In this document: positions 1 to 12,689 of the stretch, piece by piece
How the letters are laid out: every line of letters starts with the position of its first letter
Numbering within the stretch: the first letter of the stretch is position 1
Translations under genes and position numbers: made by a program
The notes under the pieces: generated by a model
Databases searched by the model: none
The model's input: the letters and a program-made list of their open reading frames with translations, nothing else
Told to the model about the DNA's origin: nothing
From: Hoplostethus atlanticus
Lineage: Eukaryota; Chordata; Actinopteri; Trachichthyiformes; Trachichthyidae
NCBI GenBank assembly: GCA_034670405.1
Contig: JAXDDX010000057.1
Coordinates: 2,093,001-2,157,000, forward strand
DNA length: 64,000 nt
Direction: 5' to 3'

Positions 1-1
1 C

Positions 2-97
<96 letters not shown>

Positions 98-308
98 TGA
101 GCCAATGTGCTTTTACAGCTTGGTCCAAAACAACTAAATACACATGAAAGAGTCTTTCAGATTCTTCTAAGGGCCTTTTATTGTTTCAAGAGCATCATTA
201 TGTGGTCTGTTATTTGTCTAATATTGTCAAAACAATTTCTTTATTTCTTTAGATTTTTATTAATAACTAAATTACGATAATACCATACATTGCGTTCTAC
301 TGTTTTAA

Positions 309-530
<222 letters not shown>

Positions 531-970
531 TGAGAATGGGCCTTTGGTGCAATATCGATAAATTATTAATTCCTGTCATTCCTTTTCCTCCCATGCTGTT
601 ACTGTTGCTGTGTAACTTACGGAATATGTCCCCCACGTTAGCGCAGTCAATCTCATGATCTTTTTTTCCTCTCCCTGCATTGCTTTGGATCCAGAGCAAC
701 ACAGTAAGTGGTTTCTTTCTAACTGATAGACCTCACTAGAGCCTCCATTTTTTTCTCTCCTCACATCACTCCCATTTCACAGCCATTTTGTCTGTGTCTC
801 TGTCGTACTACTGTGACGATGCTTTCAATGCATCAGAAGAGACAGGGAACAAACATCACTTTAATACCTCCATGTAATAGTACACCCTAACCATATTGAC
901 TACAATGCTTGCTAACATCGCCCTTAAAGGTAGCTAGCTATGATTCTGAAGTGTGTGTTGCCTCCACCAG

Positions 971-1123
971 GGCATTGACCCAATCCACCAGACACGTGTG
1001 GTGGAGATCCTGAAGGACGGGGAGGGCGACAGGCGGAGGAGCAGGGACAGCCTGTCCGGCGTTAAGTATGAGAGTGGCTCAGAGACCGGCGAGGAAGTGA
1101 GTATGGGCGTTGAGTGGAATGGG
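971..1123 (+). CDS. klc4: klc4 exon: linker after the TPR domain, with two in-frame donor sites
   Basis: It reads GIDPIHQTRVVEILKDGEGD, then RRRSRDSLSGVKYESGSETG and EEVSMGVEWNG. The same segment in KLC1 ends GEEVSMSVEWNG, and KLC2/KLC4 continue with DGSG as the next exon does here, so the donor at 1124 (GTGAGT) is the main one. A second GTGAGT at 1097, exactly 27 bp upstream and in the same phase, would remove VSMGVEWNG without a frameshift. Reading on into the intron adds about 35 residues before a TAA at 1229-1231. That would be a possible intron-retention end, for which there is no support here. Confidence 0.92.
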
Positions 1124-4100
1124 GTGAGTACAAATCCACCACAGTTCAAGACTCGTGGCCAGTGGCCTCACTGCAGGGACAGGGTGGTAGTAACATCTCC
1201 GAGTTGGTGGGCTGGTACAGAACATCCTTAAGCCCCAGCCTCTGAAACTGGGGCATGTTCACACTATTCACTTTTTTTTTCAAACTGCCATGAAAAGCAG
1301 TTGCTTCAGAAAAGGCACTGTGCCTCCCTTCTTTTTTGCAGAGTAGAGTGCTTCCTGAAGGTGAGAGGCTGTCACACTTGTCACCACTAGAATGCAGGTG
1401 ATAGGAAGTGAACCAATCAGACATTGGTGGCAGTTCTCCTATACTCGGCAAGCAAATAGCGACTGCATTAACGAGGCTACCAAGCTACTTTTGAATTGGC
1501 TACATCAGGACCACTTCACCTCTCCGCCATAATCGAGTCCATTTGTAAATGGTGTAAACAATTATATGGACATAGTTTCATTGAAAAGCCCCATTCCTCC
1601 TCTGACTCCATCGCCAGAGCAGTACAGACAGCCTTCTCTGTGCCAGGGTCAAACAAAATACACAGAAACCCAAATTAGTGGTACATCGAATCCATCTATT
1701 GTTTATTTATGTAACTTGCATCTATTTCATGGTGTAAATGAAACACCACACCGTCATCACCGGTAGAATAGAGTCTTAATCGTAATAGTGTGAACACGGC
1801 CTTAGGCTGCTCAGTCCTGGTTCTGGAGCGGGATGCCTTCCAGGAACTGGATCTGCACCAGTTGACCAACTCGCTGTAGAAGTGCCCTGTCCTTCCCGTA
1901 AGGGTAAACTGCAAATCCCTTTTGGGAAAATGTTAAAGCTGATTGAGTGTCTTGGCATGCTGACTTGTTTTTGTTTTTTTTGTTTTTTTTGACAGCAGCT
2001 GAGTTTGCTCTGGACTAGATGTTCATGTTTTATTGTTCATTGTTTGTGAAAGAAGTCCCAGTGTCATGTTTTAATACGTGGTTGTGTTACATGTTGCTGG
2101 TAATGCTTCTGCACGAATGGGGTCAGGGGAACAAAAGGCACAAGCTCATTCTGGGGCATCCTGGCAACAAATTAAAATATCCCCTTTTGCTTTTATAGGA
2201 TCCACAAAGATGTCCACATCCCTATTAGGACGTCTCGTGTTTTGACCATTTAACACAATTCACAGGGATGCCACTATCCCTGATGCTCCCCTGTCAGCGC
2301 AGTAAACGGGGGGTAGATGTGTAATGTTTCACCCTGCGGTTTTATTGCGTCATTAGAACGTCCACTAAGCCTGTGTCCGGGTTTTATCCCTGCACTGCTT
2401 GTCTCATTGGGCTGTTGGACTCCCCTCTTCTCAGTGAGAGGTGTTGGAAGGCAACATATTCTCTCCCAGCATTATGGGGTTTTATAGCCTTTTGCTAGAG
2501 ATGTGCTCCAGCTCCAAGAAGCCCACTGATGAGCATTAACCAGAGATGCCTTGTCTGAGTCTGTGCCTCTCCCCTCACTAGTGCACCCACGCCCTTAACC
2601 GCACCAACCCAGTCCAAACATGCATGCAGCACTGCCAGCCCGCCGGGCCCACCCTTAACACGCACACTCATGGACCGCTTGTGTTCAGTGTGTTCTCACT
2701 TGGTGTAAAATGCACTACCTTGTCTGTTAACCTGCTGTTTGCTGTACTCTGAGTGAGAGTAGGTAGAAAGGTGGGGTTTTATGTTTGCAGGGTCTTGCGT
2801 TGCTGAATGAAGTTTTTTCCAATGAAATGTAAACACAGTTTCATACGTATAATTATCAAAGCCAACCGAAAAGTCACTCCAGCAAATGCAATGGCCTGTA
2901 TATTATTGGATGTGCCTATGCATGTAATGGCATGCGGAGGATTGCTGGCTGTGTGCTAGCTCTTCAAAGGCCATAGCAGTAGAAATCACAGTGACACAAT
3001 CAAAGGGAAAACATATTCCTATAGTGAAGGTTTCATGCTTCCTGAAGACCTGGACTTCCCTTTGTCACATAACATCTTGGCGCTTTAGACTAAAGGATTG
3101 TTTCACTCGTTCCATCCATCCATTCTTTATTCAAAACTGCAAAAATTGATAACTACCACTGAATTGTGTCTCATTCAACGATCAGACATCCTAATGTAGA
3201 ATAGAACATGCACCTGCATAGTACAGTCCTGTATCGCTGTGTAGATATCTGTTAGCTGATGATGTGATGGACATCTTGCGACTACCAGTCGCCTGTAGCG
3301 GTACCCATCATCAAACCTATTAAGTGGCGGTCTGTTTTCCATCATGGGGTAAAACAATAATCATGTTAAATCTTACAAGTTTCAGATATCTCAAGGCAGC
3401 TGTCTTGTTATACACTTCACTCTTGCTGCGTATCATTTAGCCGAGAACGCGTCTCAGCTTGACTCACGGCAGGTCCGATTATCAACCCGATACGCCGTGA
3501 GACTATTGAAGATGTTTACATACCGCTGATCTTGACAGGTGACTTTAAAATGATGTTTTGGTTGAAGGCATCTGAACTGATCTCGGCGATACTTTTTCTA
3601 AGAGCTAATTTATTAGTTTTGTGTTTAACCAGTGGAAGATCGATGGTAGACAACAAAGAGGAGATGTCCATAGTCTAGCTTGTCTGCAGTTTCGTGGTTG
3701 TCCTTTTCAAGTTTCGTGAATAATATTTATTTGCGTGTCTGCTTTAAAATGCATGATTTGATTTGTATGAGTGTGTGGCTGTGATTGGCTATTTGCTGGT
3801 GGTATGTGCTAGGTGCTTCTGTGTTGTGGCCTGTCAGTTTGCATGCTCTTTACGTGTCTCCCTGTGCTCTTTCTTTTTCTGTGTCACTAACCTACGTCCT
3901 TGTCGATTACTTTTGCCATGGCAACCAATCAGCCTATCAATCAAATTTCCTCTCCTCACTCAGTGGATTGTACTCTCCCTCTCGACCTTTCATCCACATT
4001 CCACACAATAAGCTTTGCTATATATTGACAGAATAGCCTAGATAATAGTTAATCTGTCATCTATGAAGGTATTTTTATAATTACATAACATAGGGAAAGC

Positions 4101-4687
4101 TTAGGCTAGATTTTATTTATTGGATTGAGGGTCGGGCACTTTACCCTGCTAGGTTTCTACAAGATTTCCATAGAAATGGAGAATTCAAGATGCCACAGCC
4201 TAAATATAGAAATGTTCCTCACAGGAAGGCCAATGTCACTCCTCCTATTGTCAGTCTAATGAGTGTACGAGTCTGTGCGTTGCAGTGCTGATGCTTGCAG
4301 ATGTCGTCCGTCTGCAGTGCACAGTCACTTGCTGGGTGCGGCGTGCCAAGTTCACCCTTCCCTGCACCCAGAGACAGGGAAACGGCTGAGTCACCGTGAC
4401 TGCAACCACCGACCTACTGCATCACTGGCCCGCTCGGCCGCTGTTGGAGCGCCAGAAATAAGACGGCCGTACTGCTTCGAAACAGAAACGCAGCCCCGGT
4501 GCTGGATTTTAAACCATTTTTTGTGTAGGAACTACTGAGGTACAGTAGAACTAATACAATAGACTTGGTCAGGGGAAGACATGAGAGTGTAGTTTAATGT
4601 AAAAAAAGAGCCTAGATGTACTATGTAGCGTAGGAACCCCATCCCAGAGCTCTTAATCTTACAATGTGTGCTGTTTGTCTTTTTGTC

Positions 4688-4690
<3 letters not shown>

Positions 4691-4731
<41 letters not shown>
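4691..4731 (+). repeat. (CT)n microsatellite
   Basis: About 20 uninterrupted CT units lie in the long klc4 intron, pyrimidines on the coding strand. Apparent Ser-Leu reading frames through it are artefacts. Confidence 0.95.
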
Positions 4732-4733
<2 letters not shown>

Positions 4734-4991
4734 CAGGCCTAAGCCATCAAGATTATTCCTCCATCCTTCTCTCCTTCCCCAACACAATAGCAAAGGATGT
4801 GTGTTGTCGTTCCCTCTGGCCTTCTCTCTCCCACCAAACGAACAGCTCCTCTACCATTCCCGGTGCCCCCGGCAGAGACTCAGAAAAGCCCCCTCCTGGT
4901 TGTCACATCTGTCCCCTGTTGAACTGACTGGGACGTTTGGCCTTCTCATCTCTGCTCTGCTCTTCCCTTTTTCTCTTTTTCCACTCTCTTC

Positions 4992-5016
4992 CTCTCTCTC
5001 TCTCTCTCTCTCTCTC
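4992..5016 (+). repeat. (CT)n microsatellite
   Basis: Twelve CT units lie within a longer pyrimidine-rich stretch (about 4,970-5,090), again pyrimidine-rich on the klc4 coding strand. Confidence 0.9.
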
Positions 5017-6886
5017 GTGTTCTTTGGTCTCACTAACCTTGTGTCGTCTCTTTGCCTCTCTCTCTCTTTCTTCGTGTCTCAATAACGCATTGAAATGTCA
5101 TCGTGTGTAACCTGTCCCTCTGAAGAACGCGCTCACACACTTTTTTCTCTCTCCACCAACCATTTGTAATTTTTCACATGTGCTTAGTAGATATACCTGA
5201 CTAAATAGGGTAGCAGTTAAGTTGGAAATCAAATCTATTGGAAGAAGGCAAAAACAGAAATGGCGTACGATTTTGAATGAGGAAGATCAGCGTCCCCCCC
5301 TTGCTCAAGACGTCAGTCCAAACCACAGTCTGATACGCAGTAGACAGATACTCTCACTATAGAAGTTGCTTGGATGTCATAGAAAAAAAAATTGATTTTC
5401 ACAGTTGCTCTGCTTTGGTCTCACTCTGTGTTTGTTGCTAGCCTTGAACACTTGCAGCCTATTCCTAGCGAGTTAAAATTGACATAGATGGCCTCAAAAC
5501 TGGCTTCCAACCTGGTGCCTGTTTAGCCGTAGTATCTTTTCTTTGAGAGGTTTTTTCTTTTTCCATCACTTTGATTTACTACCTTAAAGTTTGTTTAATC
5601 TTTTCAAATGTATATAAATGCCTGAGATCAAATGCCTAAGCAGTTTTTAAGAGGTACTGGTATAGTTACAAATGCTTATCACAATAGGTAATAACTTAAC
5701 ATTTACGGCCTAGTTGGGGAGAAATGGGAAGGGAGCATTGGCATTTTTGTTTTTATAAATATATTTCCTATTCAGTTTTATTTTGTATTATTTGTTTACA
5801 TTTTTTTAATGCTTTTTATTATTTTTATTTCATGGCTGAAATATAAAGGCAATAATGTTTTGACAGTAGCTGTTGCATGTCATGAACAACCGGAAACGTA
5901 GCGCCCTACAGCTGTTGCTGTTAGCAAAATGCTCTGAACAAAGCGGGCTGTTGTTGCCATGGTAATATATTTTCAAGATGCTCTTACTGGCTAGAATGGC
6001 CTTGGTTTGGTGCAGCATTCACCCAGGCTCTATACCTGCACACCATGTACGGATTAGTTTACATTTACAAAGGGAACTTGCAACATTGGCAAATGCTGAA
6101 AAGCTAAAAATGACAGTAGAGACCAACCTGGAGTATCACAGATATTGGCCACCTATGAGAGTGCAACATAATAGATTTCAACATAATTAACTTTTCTGCC
6201 CAGAATATTGCCTTTGACCTATTTGTTGGTGTATGAGTAGAATAGAATAGGCGAGCTAGTCTTACAATTTGATAGAAGTCTGGATTCAGCAGTAGTGTTA
6301 GTGTGCATTTTTGTGTGTGTGTTTTGGTGGTGCAAGGCCCACGTTGGCTACGGACACTGTATTTTGAACACAAAGCATAACGGAGTGTCGCCTTTCCCAC
6401 ACAGTTCATTGCAAGTGAACATTGTCACTTTGGTGAAGCTTCTTTTTAGACACCAGGAGTACAGTGCGAGTGTTTCCTCAAGATCAAATGTTATTTCAGA
6501 TGTTCAACTAACTGAATGTAAAATGACTTTAACATCTTGGAAGTGTAATTGTAGGCTGTATTTATAGATTTAAGTGCATTCATTATATGGCTTTCAGTAT
6601 GCTACTTGCCTTGATTCTCCATTCCTTCCAGTGAGTAGGCCGATACTTCTAATGCAAGAGAATTGACAATGTTCATCACATAATTATGACAATATTGTTG
6701 TGTTAGTGGAATGCTGATTATTTATTGAACTGTCTGTTCTTGACATATGTAGTGTGACTTCAGTTTCCTAAAGTGGAAGAAACTAAATGGTAAGGTCTAT
6801 AAACACCATCTTAGTAAGTAGGACTGCATTATATTTACCATTCTGCATTGTGAAGATTATTGCATCAACACTTGTTGGGATTCTCA

Positions 6887-6892
6887 AATAAA
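6887..6892 (+). terminator. Candidate intronic poly(A) signal in klc4
   Basis: AATAAAG is followed by T-rich and GT-rich sequence (TTTTTCATTTGTGAATTTTG), the normal layout of a cleavage site. It sits in the third intron of the klc4 part seen here, on the coding strand. A transcript that reads past the donor at 1124 would meet a stop at 1229 and could end here. No transcript evidence is available. Confidence 0.3.
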
Positions 6893-6992
6893 GTTTTTCA
6901 TTTGTGAATTTTGTCTTTTCTCTGCATGTCATGAAAACGTCGGTATCCATTTGCAAGCGGTGGAAATTGAGATTCTTTCATTTGTTAATCTT

Positions 6993-7010
6993 CACTGCTC
7001 CACCTAGTGG
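6993..7010 (-). promoter_or_regulatory. CTCF-like motif, minus strand (weaker)
   Basis: The minus strand reads CCACTAGGTGGAGCAGTG. It fits the CTCF core (CCA-C/G-C/T-AG-A/G-G/T-GGC) with A in place of the usual C after the GG. It lies about 50 bp from a stronger motif in the same orientation. Confidence 0.4.
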
Positions 7011-7061
7011 ACAGTAGTAGCATTGCACCTTTGGCAGTTACATTTATGACTTCAAACATGC

Positions 7062-7083
7062 ACCTAGCGCCCTCTGCTGGTGG
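7062..7083 (-). promoter_or_regulatory. CTCF-like motif, minus strand (strong)
   Basis: The minus strand reads CCACCAGCAGAGGGCGCTAG from 7083 downward. It contains CCAGCAGAGGGCGCTA, a near-perfect match to the vertebrate CTCF consensus. The call is motif-only; binding is not shown. Confidence 0.6.
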
Positions 7084-7828
7084 TAATAGTAGATTGTGCT
7101 ATGAAAACCCCACCCCAAACACTATTTACCTTGCTCTGCATCATGTCCAGGCAAGAGGAAGGCAGACAAGTTATAATTGATGAGGATTGGTTGCTTGGCA
7201 GCTAAAACACACACACTGTCTAGAACAGGTGGGTATGTGACACAGACTAAAAATGGATGGAAACCACCACGTTATCACTGTAAGACTGGGTTGTGTGCTG
7301 GTGATGCAGTAGGGTTGCAATCATTGGGCTATAAGACCATGTCATGGATGTCTGTTCAACCCTCACTCAGTCATGGTCACTGTTGGGTCCTGAGAATCAT
7401 AAATGATGTTATGTTGACTAGCTTATCTAAATGTTTCAGGAACATCTAATTCACACATCGTGATCAGAGCCTTTTTAATGGTTGTGCTCATATGGTCACA
7501 TAGATGCATCTATCATTTATAGGCTCTTAAGTGTGAGTACTTGATAGGTAATGGTGTTAGTCTGCAGCCTGCCTGCAGGTCCTGTATGATAAATAATGTA
7601 TAACATGTTGCTGGAAGAAAACTGTAAAAGTGAGGTTTTCCGACATGAGTACAAAATGCTTATTTTCTCATTGCTATGTGAAATTATACAGTGGATTCCT
7701 AACAGGTTTCAACTCGCTCAACACATAAATGACCATGTAAATTTTCAGTTTGAGCTAGAAAAAGAAGGGGGGGGAAAAACACTGTTTCAGTTCTGAGTTG
7801 TTGTTTTTTTCCATAACCGCAGTGATAA

Positions 7829-7990
<162 letters not shown>

Positions 7991-8300
7991 TAAGAACCCA
8001 AGAAATACAAGAAAAAAAGTATTTATCTGTTTACAAAATTATGAATAGCAAACAAGGCAAGTTATAGTACTTTTTTGAAGGATTGTAGCTAGATTAGGTC
8101 TTTAGGGGGACAAAATGATGAGACTTTTGCAGACTAGATTGTCCATTTTTTTTTAGAGAGTGTGCAATAGTTGCATAGCAGTTTGGAAAGTAACTTCACC
8201 GTCACAAACTGACCAGGAGTAAAAGTCATGCCGTCAACACTGTACCTGTGCTCACAAAACACATTATTTGTTCTGACAATTTTCCTTTGATGTTCAACAG

Positions 8301-8358
8301 CATGAAGCGAGCTGCCTCCTTGAATTACCTGAACAAGACCAGTGATGATCCATTCCAG
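8301..8358 (+). CDS. klc4: klc4 exon: MKRAASLNYLN motif
   Basis: This 58-bp exon lies between TTCAACAG and GTGAGG. With two bases from the previous exon it reads NMKRAASLNYLNKTSDDPFQ. MKRAASLNYLN is the KLC4 form of a tail motif that is MKRASSLNFLN in KLC2, so it is the strongest paralogue evidence in the window. RAAS is also a PKA-like consensus. The exon returns the frame to phase 0. Confidence 0.92.
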
Positions 8359-8538
8359 GTGAGGCCCTGTCGTGTAGAGGAGCCTTTGCTCTGGTGGATG
8401 GTTTGTGGGAAAGATTTGAAGTGTTTTGAAATGGGAAGAAATTCACATATCTGCTTTCCCCTCCATGTCTGCTTTCCTCTCTCCTACCCCTTCTCTAACC
8501 ACCCACCCTTCTTTTTTTGCCCTCTCTCCCTCTCTCAG

Positions 8539-8613
8539 ACTCAGGGAAGCAGCAAGTTAAGGGAGAGCCGGGGCCTGAGCTCCAGCACCGTGAATCTGTA
8601 CAGTGGAAACTGA
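8539..8613 (+). CDS. klc4: klc4 terminal coding exon and stop
   Basis: It starts after CTCTCAG and encodes TQGSSKLRESRGLSSSTVNL, then YSGN and TGA (8611-8613). The ending RGLSSSTVNL resembles the KLC4 tail RGLSASTMDL (recalled), again favouring KLC4 over KLC1 or KLC2. Together the six exons give 588 bp in frame, that is 195 residues plus stop, with every junction phase consistent. The coding sequence looks intact. Confidence 0.92.
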   Translation, partial: TQGSSKLRESRGLSSSTVNLYSGN

Positions 8614-10090
8614 GCGCTGGAGCCCCGGCTAGTGTGACCGCTGTCCCAAAGATACTCCCGCTCCCTCGGCCTGTTCTCTGAGCCATAGTGACGACCATGC
8701 AACGGTACCAGAGCGCCACCACAACCTCCGCCCCAGAGACAACCCCGTACTCCCCCCGTCAGCCATCTGAGCATTTGACCCAAAGATTTTCTGCAGAAAT
8801 TCTGACCCAAAGACATTTTCAGTCTTCATTATATATAAATGTGTGTGATTTTTGGGGTGTGATTTTTCAGTTCTTTTATTCAGGATTTTAGGTTTTTGGA
8901 CACTCCCATTCATTTCATCATCCAGTGAGAGGTTCCTTCTCCTAAATGCGGCCAAGACTAAAACATGCCCCCCCAATTTAAAATCACCATGACCACGTGC
9001 TCTTAGTTATCAGTGGAGTTTGATTCTATTGCTGGTATATTTCCCCTTTTTGTGATGTTATTTGGGTCGAAACATTTCTTCCCCCTAAAAATCCCTTTTG
9101 GATTTTTGTCTTCCTGTGCCATTCATTTTAATATTTGATGATTGTTTTGATCCACATGTAAAGAAAAAAAGATGCTTTTCATGTTGTTTTATTTCCCCCT
9201 CAAATAGAAATAGCTCAGAAAATGAAAAAAATGTTTTTTATTTTCATTTAATGTTAATACATTTGCCTTCTGAGATTGAGAATGCAAGGTGTTGGTTAAA
9301 GCTTTGGGAAACAGGGTTTTGACATGTGATTTAAAAGACAGATTACTTTGTTTTGTAAAACTTTAGTTCTCTCTTGATAAACAGTTTGAAATTTAGATCT
9401 AGGCTGCTGCTTTAATCTCTCCGGGTTTGAGATCCAGGTTTGGCACCGATTCCCCTCCCGTTGCAGAGAAAAACGCGGGGCTGTGTGTCGTCTTAGAGCG
9501 GCGCGTGGCCTCAAGAGAGTTGGCGAGATAAGAAAACGCACCGTGACAGAATCTCCTGCACGAAAGCTTTCGATCTTTTTGAGATGGTATGTAATCATGA
9601 AGCCAAACTGGGCCACGTAATTGAGGCCCGGTCACACCGATTGACCTCTGGTGCCATGCGAGACTGTTGGTAGAGTTTAGTCGACCGCGGGCACATCTCT
9701 TCTCCACATGCTGTTTACAGTGCTTAGGATACGAATGAAACCTTTCTAGATATTTACTGTAAATGATCAATTTTGCACAACTCTCAGATGGGTCTTTTCT
9801 GTTTTTGATTGCGTTTTTTTTTTTTAGAGAAAGTTCTCAAAGCAACTGGAATGTTTGTTGTTTTTCTTTCTGTGTACAAAATGGGATCCGATCATAAGCC
9901 GATAAATCCTGCAGCTCCTAATCAGGGATTTTGGAGGCAGAATTGAAGTGAATTATATTTTGTCATTGTTGGTAATAATTAAGAGTCTGCATTGATTCGG
10001 GTTTGTCATGAGTACTACATGTCATGAGTACTACATATTTTCTTCACCGTTTTCCAATCTTCACTGAAAAATAAAACCAGCAATCCTCCT
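8614..10090 (+). other. klc4: klc4 3' untranslated region
   Basis: AT-rich sequence with T-runs follows the stop and leads to a poly(A) signal at 10,070-10,075. No further splice site or conserved ORF is obvious. The UTR end is inferred from the signal, not from transcript data. A 16-bp unit (GTCATGAGTACTACAT) is duplicated in tandem at about 10,005-10,036, just before the signal. Confidence 0.65.
10070..10075 (+). terminator. klc4: Poly(A) signal AATAAA, probable klc4 main 3' end
   Basis: AATAAA lies about 1.46 kb after the klc4 stop, followed within 40 bp by T/GT-rich sequence (TGTGTCTTTGCATG), as expected for a cleavage and polyadenylation site. It is the clearest such arrangement downstream of the stop codon. 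Confidence 0.55.
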
Positions 10091-11077
10091 ATTCAGTGTG
10101 TCTTTGCATGCATGTTATTTACTCCTATAGGTGAACCTGTGTGGTATTACACATCCATAGTGCTCAGTGTTTGCCCTTTTTTCCACTTCAGATTGTCAGT
10201 CACGTCCTCCCAGAAGTCAAGCTGAGGCTTCTGTACTCAGTGGAGTCTGTCAGGGCTTCGCTTTGGAGCAGCAGCCCTGGTTAGGATTGGCCCCTAGGAA
10301 CTTGAGAGCTTTTGATTTCCCACTCCCAGGATTGTTCAGTCACGCTGGGAGCTGACAGACTCCCAACTCTCGGCTCACCCAGGTCTCGAGGCTGCAACTG
10401 TCAGAGAAGCAAAACAGCATGTTAGAGTAGCTGAGTTCATTAGCCCGTGAGACTTGACACTGTGCCCTCAGAAACTTCAAAAGAAGGCAGCGTTGCAGGG
10501 TGTAGTTCCTGTTCCTCGCGTGGAGAATGGATCAGGTGAAATGCTGTCAGGGTTTTGTGTAGTTGGAATTCTGTAGTGCAAGGTGTCAAAAATGTGATGA
10601 TCTTCTGATGTTTGCAGACAATCCAACTGGGGCAGTTTCCTCCAGACTACTCCAGTCAGAGCAGCACCTTTCTAGCTCAACAGATTGTTGTGTTTGGGCC
10701 CATTAATCTGTTTGATTTAACTTCATTCTCATACTGAATGACTGAATCACCAGAGCTACCAAGGTGCCATCTGGACCAGCAACATGGCACCAGTGACACA
10801 TACTGCAGTGGTGCCAGCAGGTGCCTACCCATCCCCTGAGAATTAGGCTGTGTATTTAACATGGCCATTTATAATCTGTGAAAACAATTCAAGTGCAGGC
10901 TGTTTTAAGTCAGCACAAGGCAGTGCACTTTCTATCTAGATCAACTGTGAAATGTGGACAGATGGTGTACACGCTTGAAAAAATCTAATCATATGAACGA
11001 TACACCTTTACAACTATAGTAATCCTGTAATACATTTCAGAAATATACTATAAAAATATCACAGCAAAACTAGCATA

Positions 11078-11109
11078 CCCTATAGGAATATTATAATATT
11101 CCATATGGG
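11078..11109. repeat. Palindrome centred on GGAATATTATAATATTCC
   Basis: Positions 11,085-11,102 form a perfect 18-bp palindrome. The flanks CCC and GGG extend it to 32 bp, with TATA facing ATAT as mismatches. A related CCCTATAGGAATAT motif recurs at about 11,173-11,186, suggesting a decayed short repeat family rather than a regulatory site. Confidence 0.7.
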
Positions 11110-11285
11110 ATAACAAATACCATAAAGTACGATAAGGTCACTGTAAACTCACTACAGTCACATTAAAAGTCCCTATAGGAATATCATAGGTATATTATAG
11201 GCATTTGTTGTTTGGGCCAGACTGGAGCCCATTTCACAATTAAGCACTACACGTGCGGCGTAACGGCAATATAAAACATATTGGA

Positions 11286-11345
11286 CTTCAAGTTCAAGAA
11301 GTTTATTTGTCACATACACGGGGTGTGCAGTGAAATGTAAAAAGT
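11286..11345 (+). repeat. Dispersed repeat fragment (TTTATTTGTCACATACACGG type)
   Basis: The stretch with GTTTATTTGTCACATACACG, followed by GTGCAGTGAAATG, resembles a sequence I have met many times in teleost genomes as part of interspersed repeats. I cannot name the family. The AATATTTACA-type repetition that follows to about 11,480 may belong to the same element. Confidence 0.45.
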
Positions 11346-11829
11346 GTCAATGCTCAACAGAAATGTGCAAAGGACAAAATAACAGGTTCACACTATTTAC
11401 AATAAAAAAACCAACACAATATTTACAATATTACAGTAAGAGCTCTATATAAAAAACAACACAATATTTACAGTAAGAGCAAGAGTCATTTAATTATTTT
11501 GGAATTTATTTGACTGCGGCTAGACTTTGGAAATGTAAAGTTCAAAAACACATTCCGCCAGAGGGTCGCAGTGTTGTATTCCTTATCCCACCTCAGGTAT
11601 AGGGACCGGAAGCTGCACTTTAGGGAATAGGAGAAGCTGTGTCCATCAGTTAGATGAGGCGCACAACTACGAAGGAAGTTGAGGGATTTGGATTTCAAAA
11701 TAAAAGCATATAATTTGTCATTTTGGGTGTACAGGTGAGATAAAACTAATGATCCCCGTGATAAAGTTGGGTCGTTGCAGCAGCAAAACAGGATACAGCA
11801 AAGAAAAGAGGATAGAAATACGAATAAAT

Positions 11830-11842
11830 GGGGGGGGGGGGG
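11830..11842 (+). repeat. Poly(G) tract, 13 bases
   Basis: A mononucleotide G run in otherwise AT-rich intergenic DNA. Confidence 0.95.
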
Positions 11843-12689
11843 CGTTCAAAATAATAACGCGACTGACAACTGACATTCTACACGCTAGAACACATTAAGT
11901 AAAAATTAATGAATAAAAAAGCATAAATATGTGAAAATAAATGAATTTACAGCATACATGCTGGGTAAAATCACTGTGACTGTGCTTTTAATGATCAAAA
12001 GCAGTAGAACAAGCAATAGAACTGCGGCAAAGAAAAAAAGTGGAAATTATACATGACATGAAAATAAATTAAAATAAGGAAATTATTCATGTAACATACA
12101 TATAACATAAATGAAAATATAATGACATATGCAATATAATGTGAGATTACATGAGAATATGAAAAAATATTAATATAGAATAATAGAATAATATAAAACA
12201 GTGAATTTACAACATGTGTAGGCCTACAGGATATGCAAAATGTGCATCTTATTACCAGCTAGGTCTACAGACTGCCACAGCAAAATATATATAGAAAAAG
12301 TGCTTAGACGTGCAGACATGCACTGTAAAAAAAACTACTTCTACCTTCAAAGACATCCAGTTTGCAGCCTATGTAGCCTATGTACAATATACTAATATGT
12401 ACTAATATGCAGATTTGCATTACTAGCTGTTAACCTTATCCAAATTTTCAGGTATAGGCCTTGTGAGTCTTTCCTCTATATATACACCATATTGCATAGT
12501 TTCAAAAAACAGCAGCTGTATTTTGTATTTTGCTACAGATTCCTCCTTAAATACATTCTTTATTTTCACTTTGTATTCCTTAAAAAAAGCTGCAACACGT
12601 GTGCCTCAATAAGGGCTTTATTTTGAAAGTCATAAACGGAAGTGGTATGTTTTACTCTGGGTGGCTTGACACTCGTGTGAAAAAAAAGC

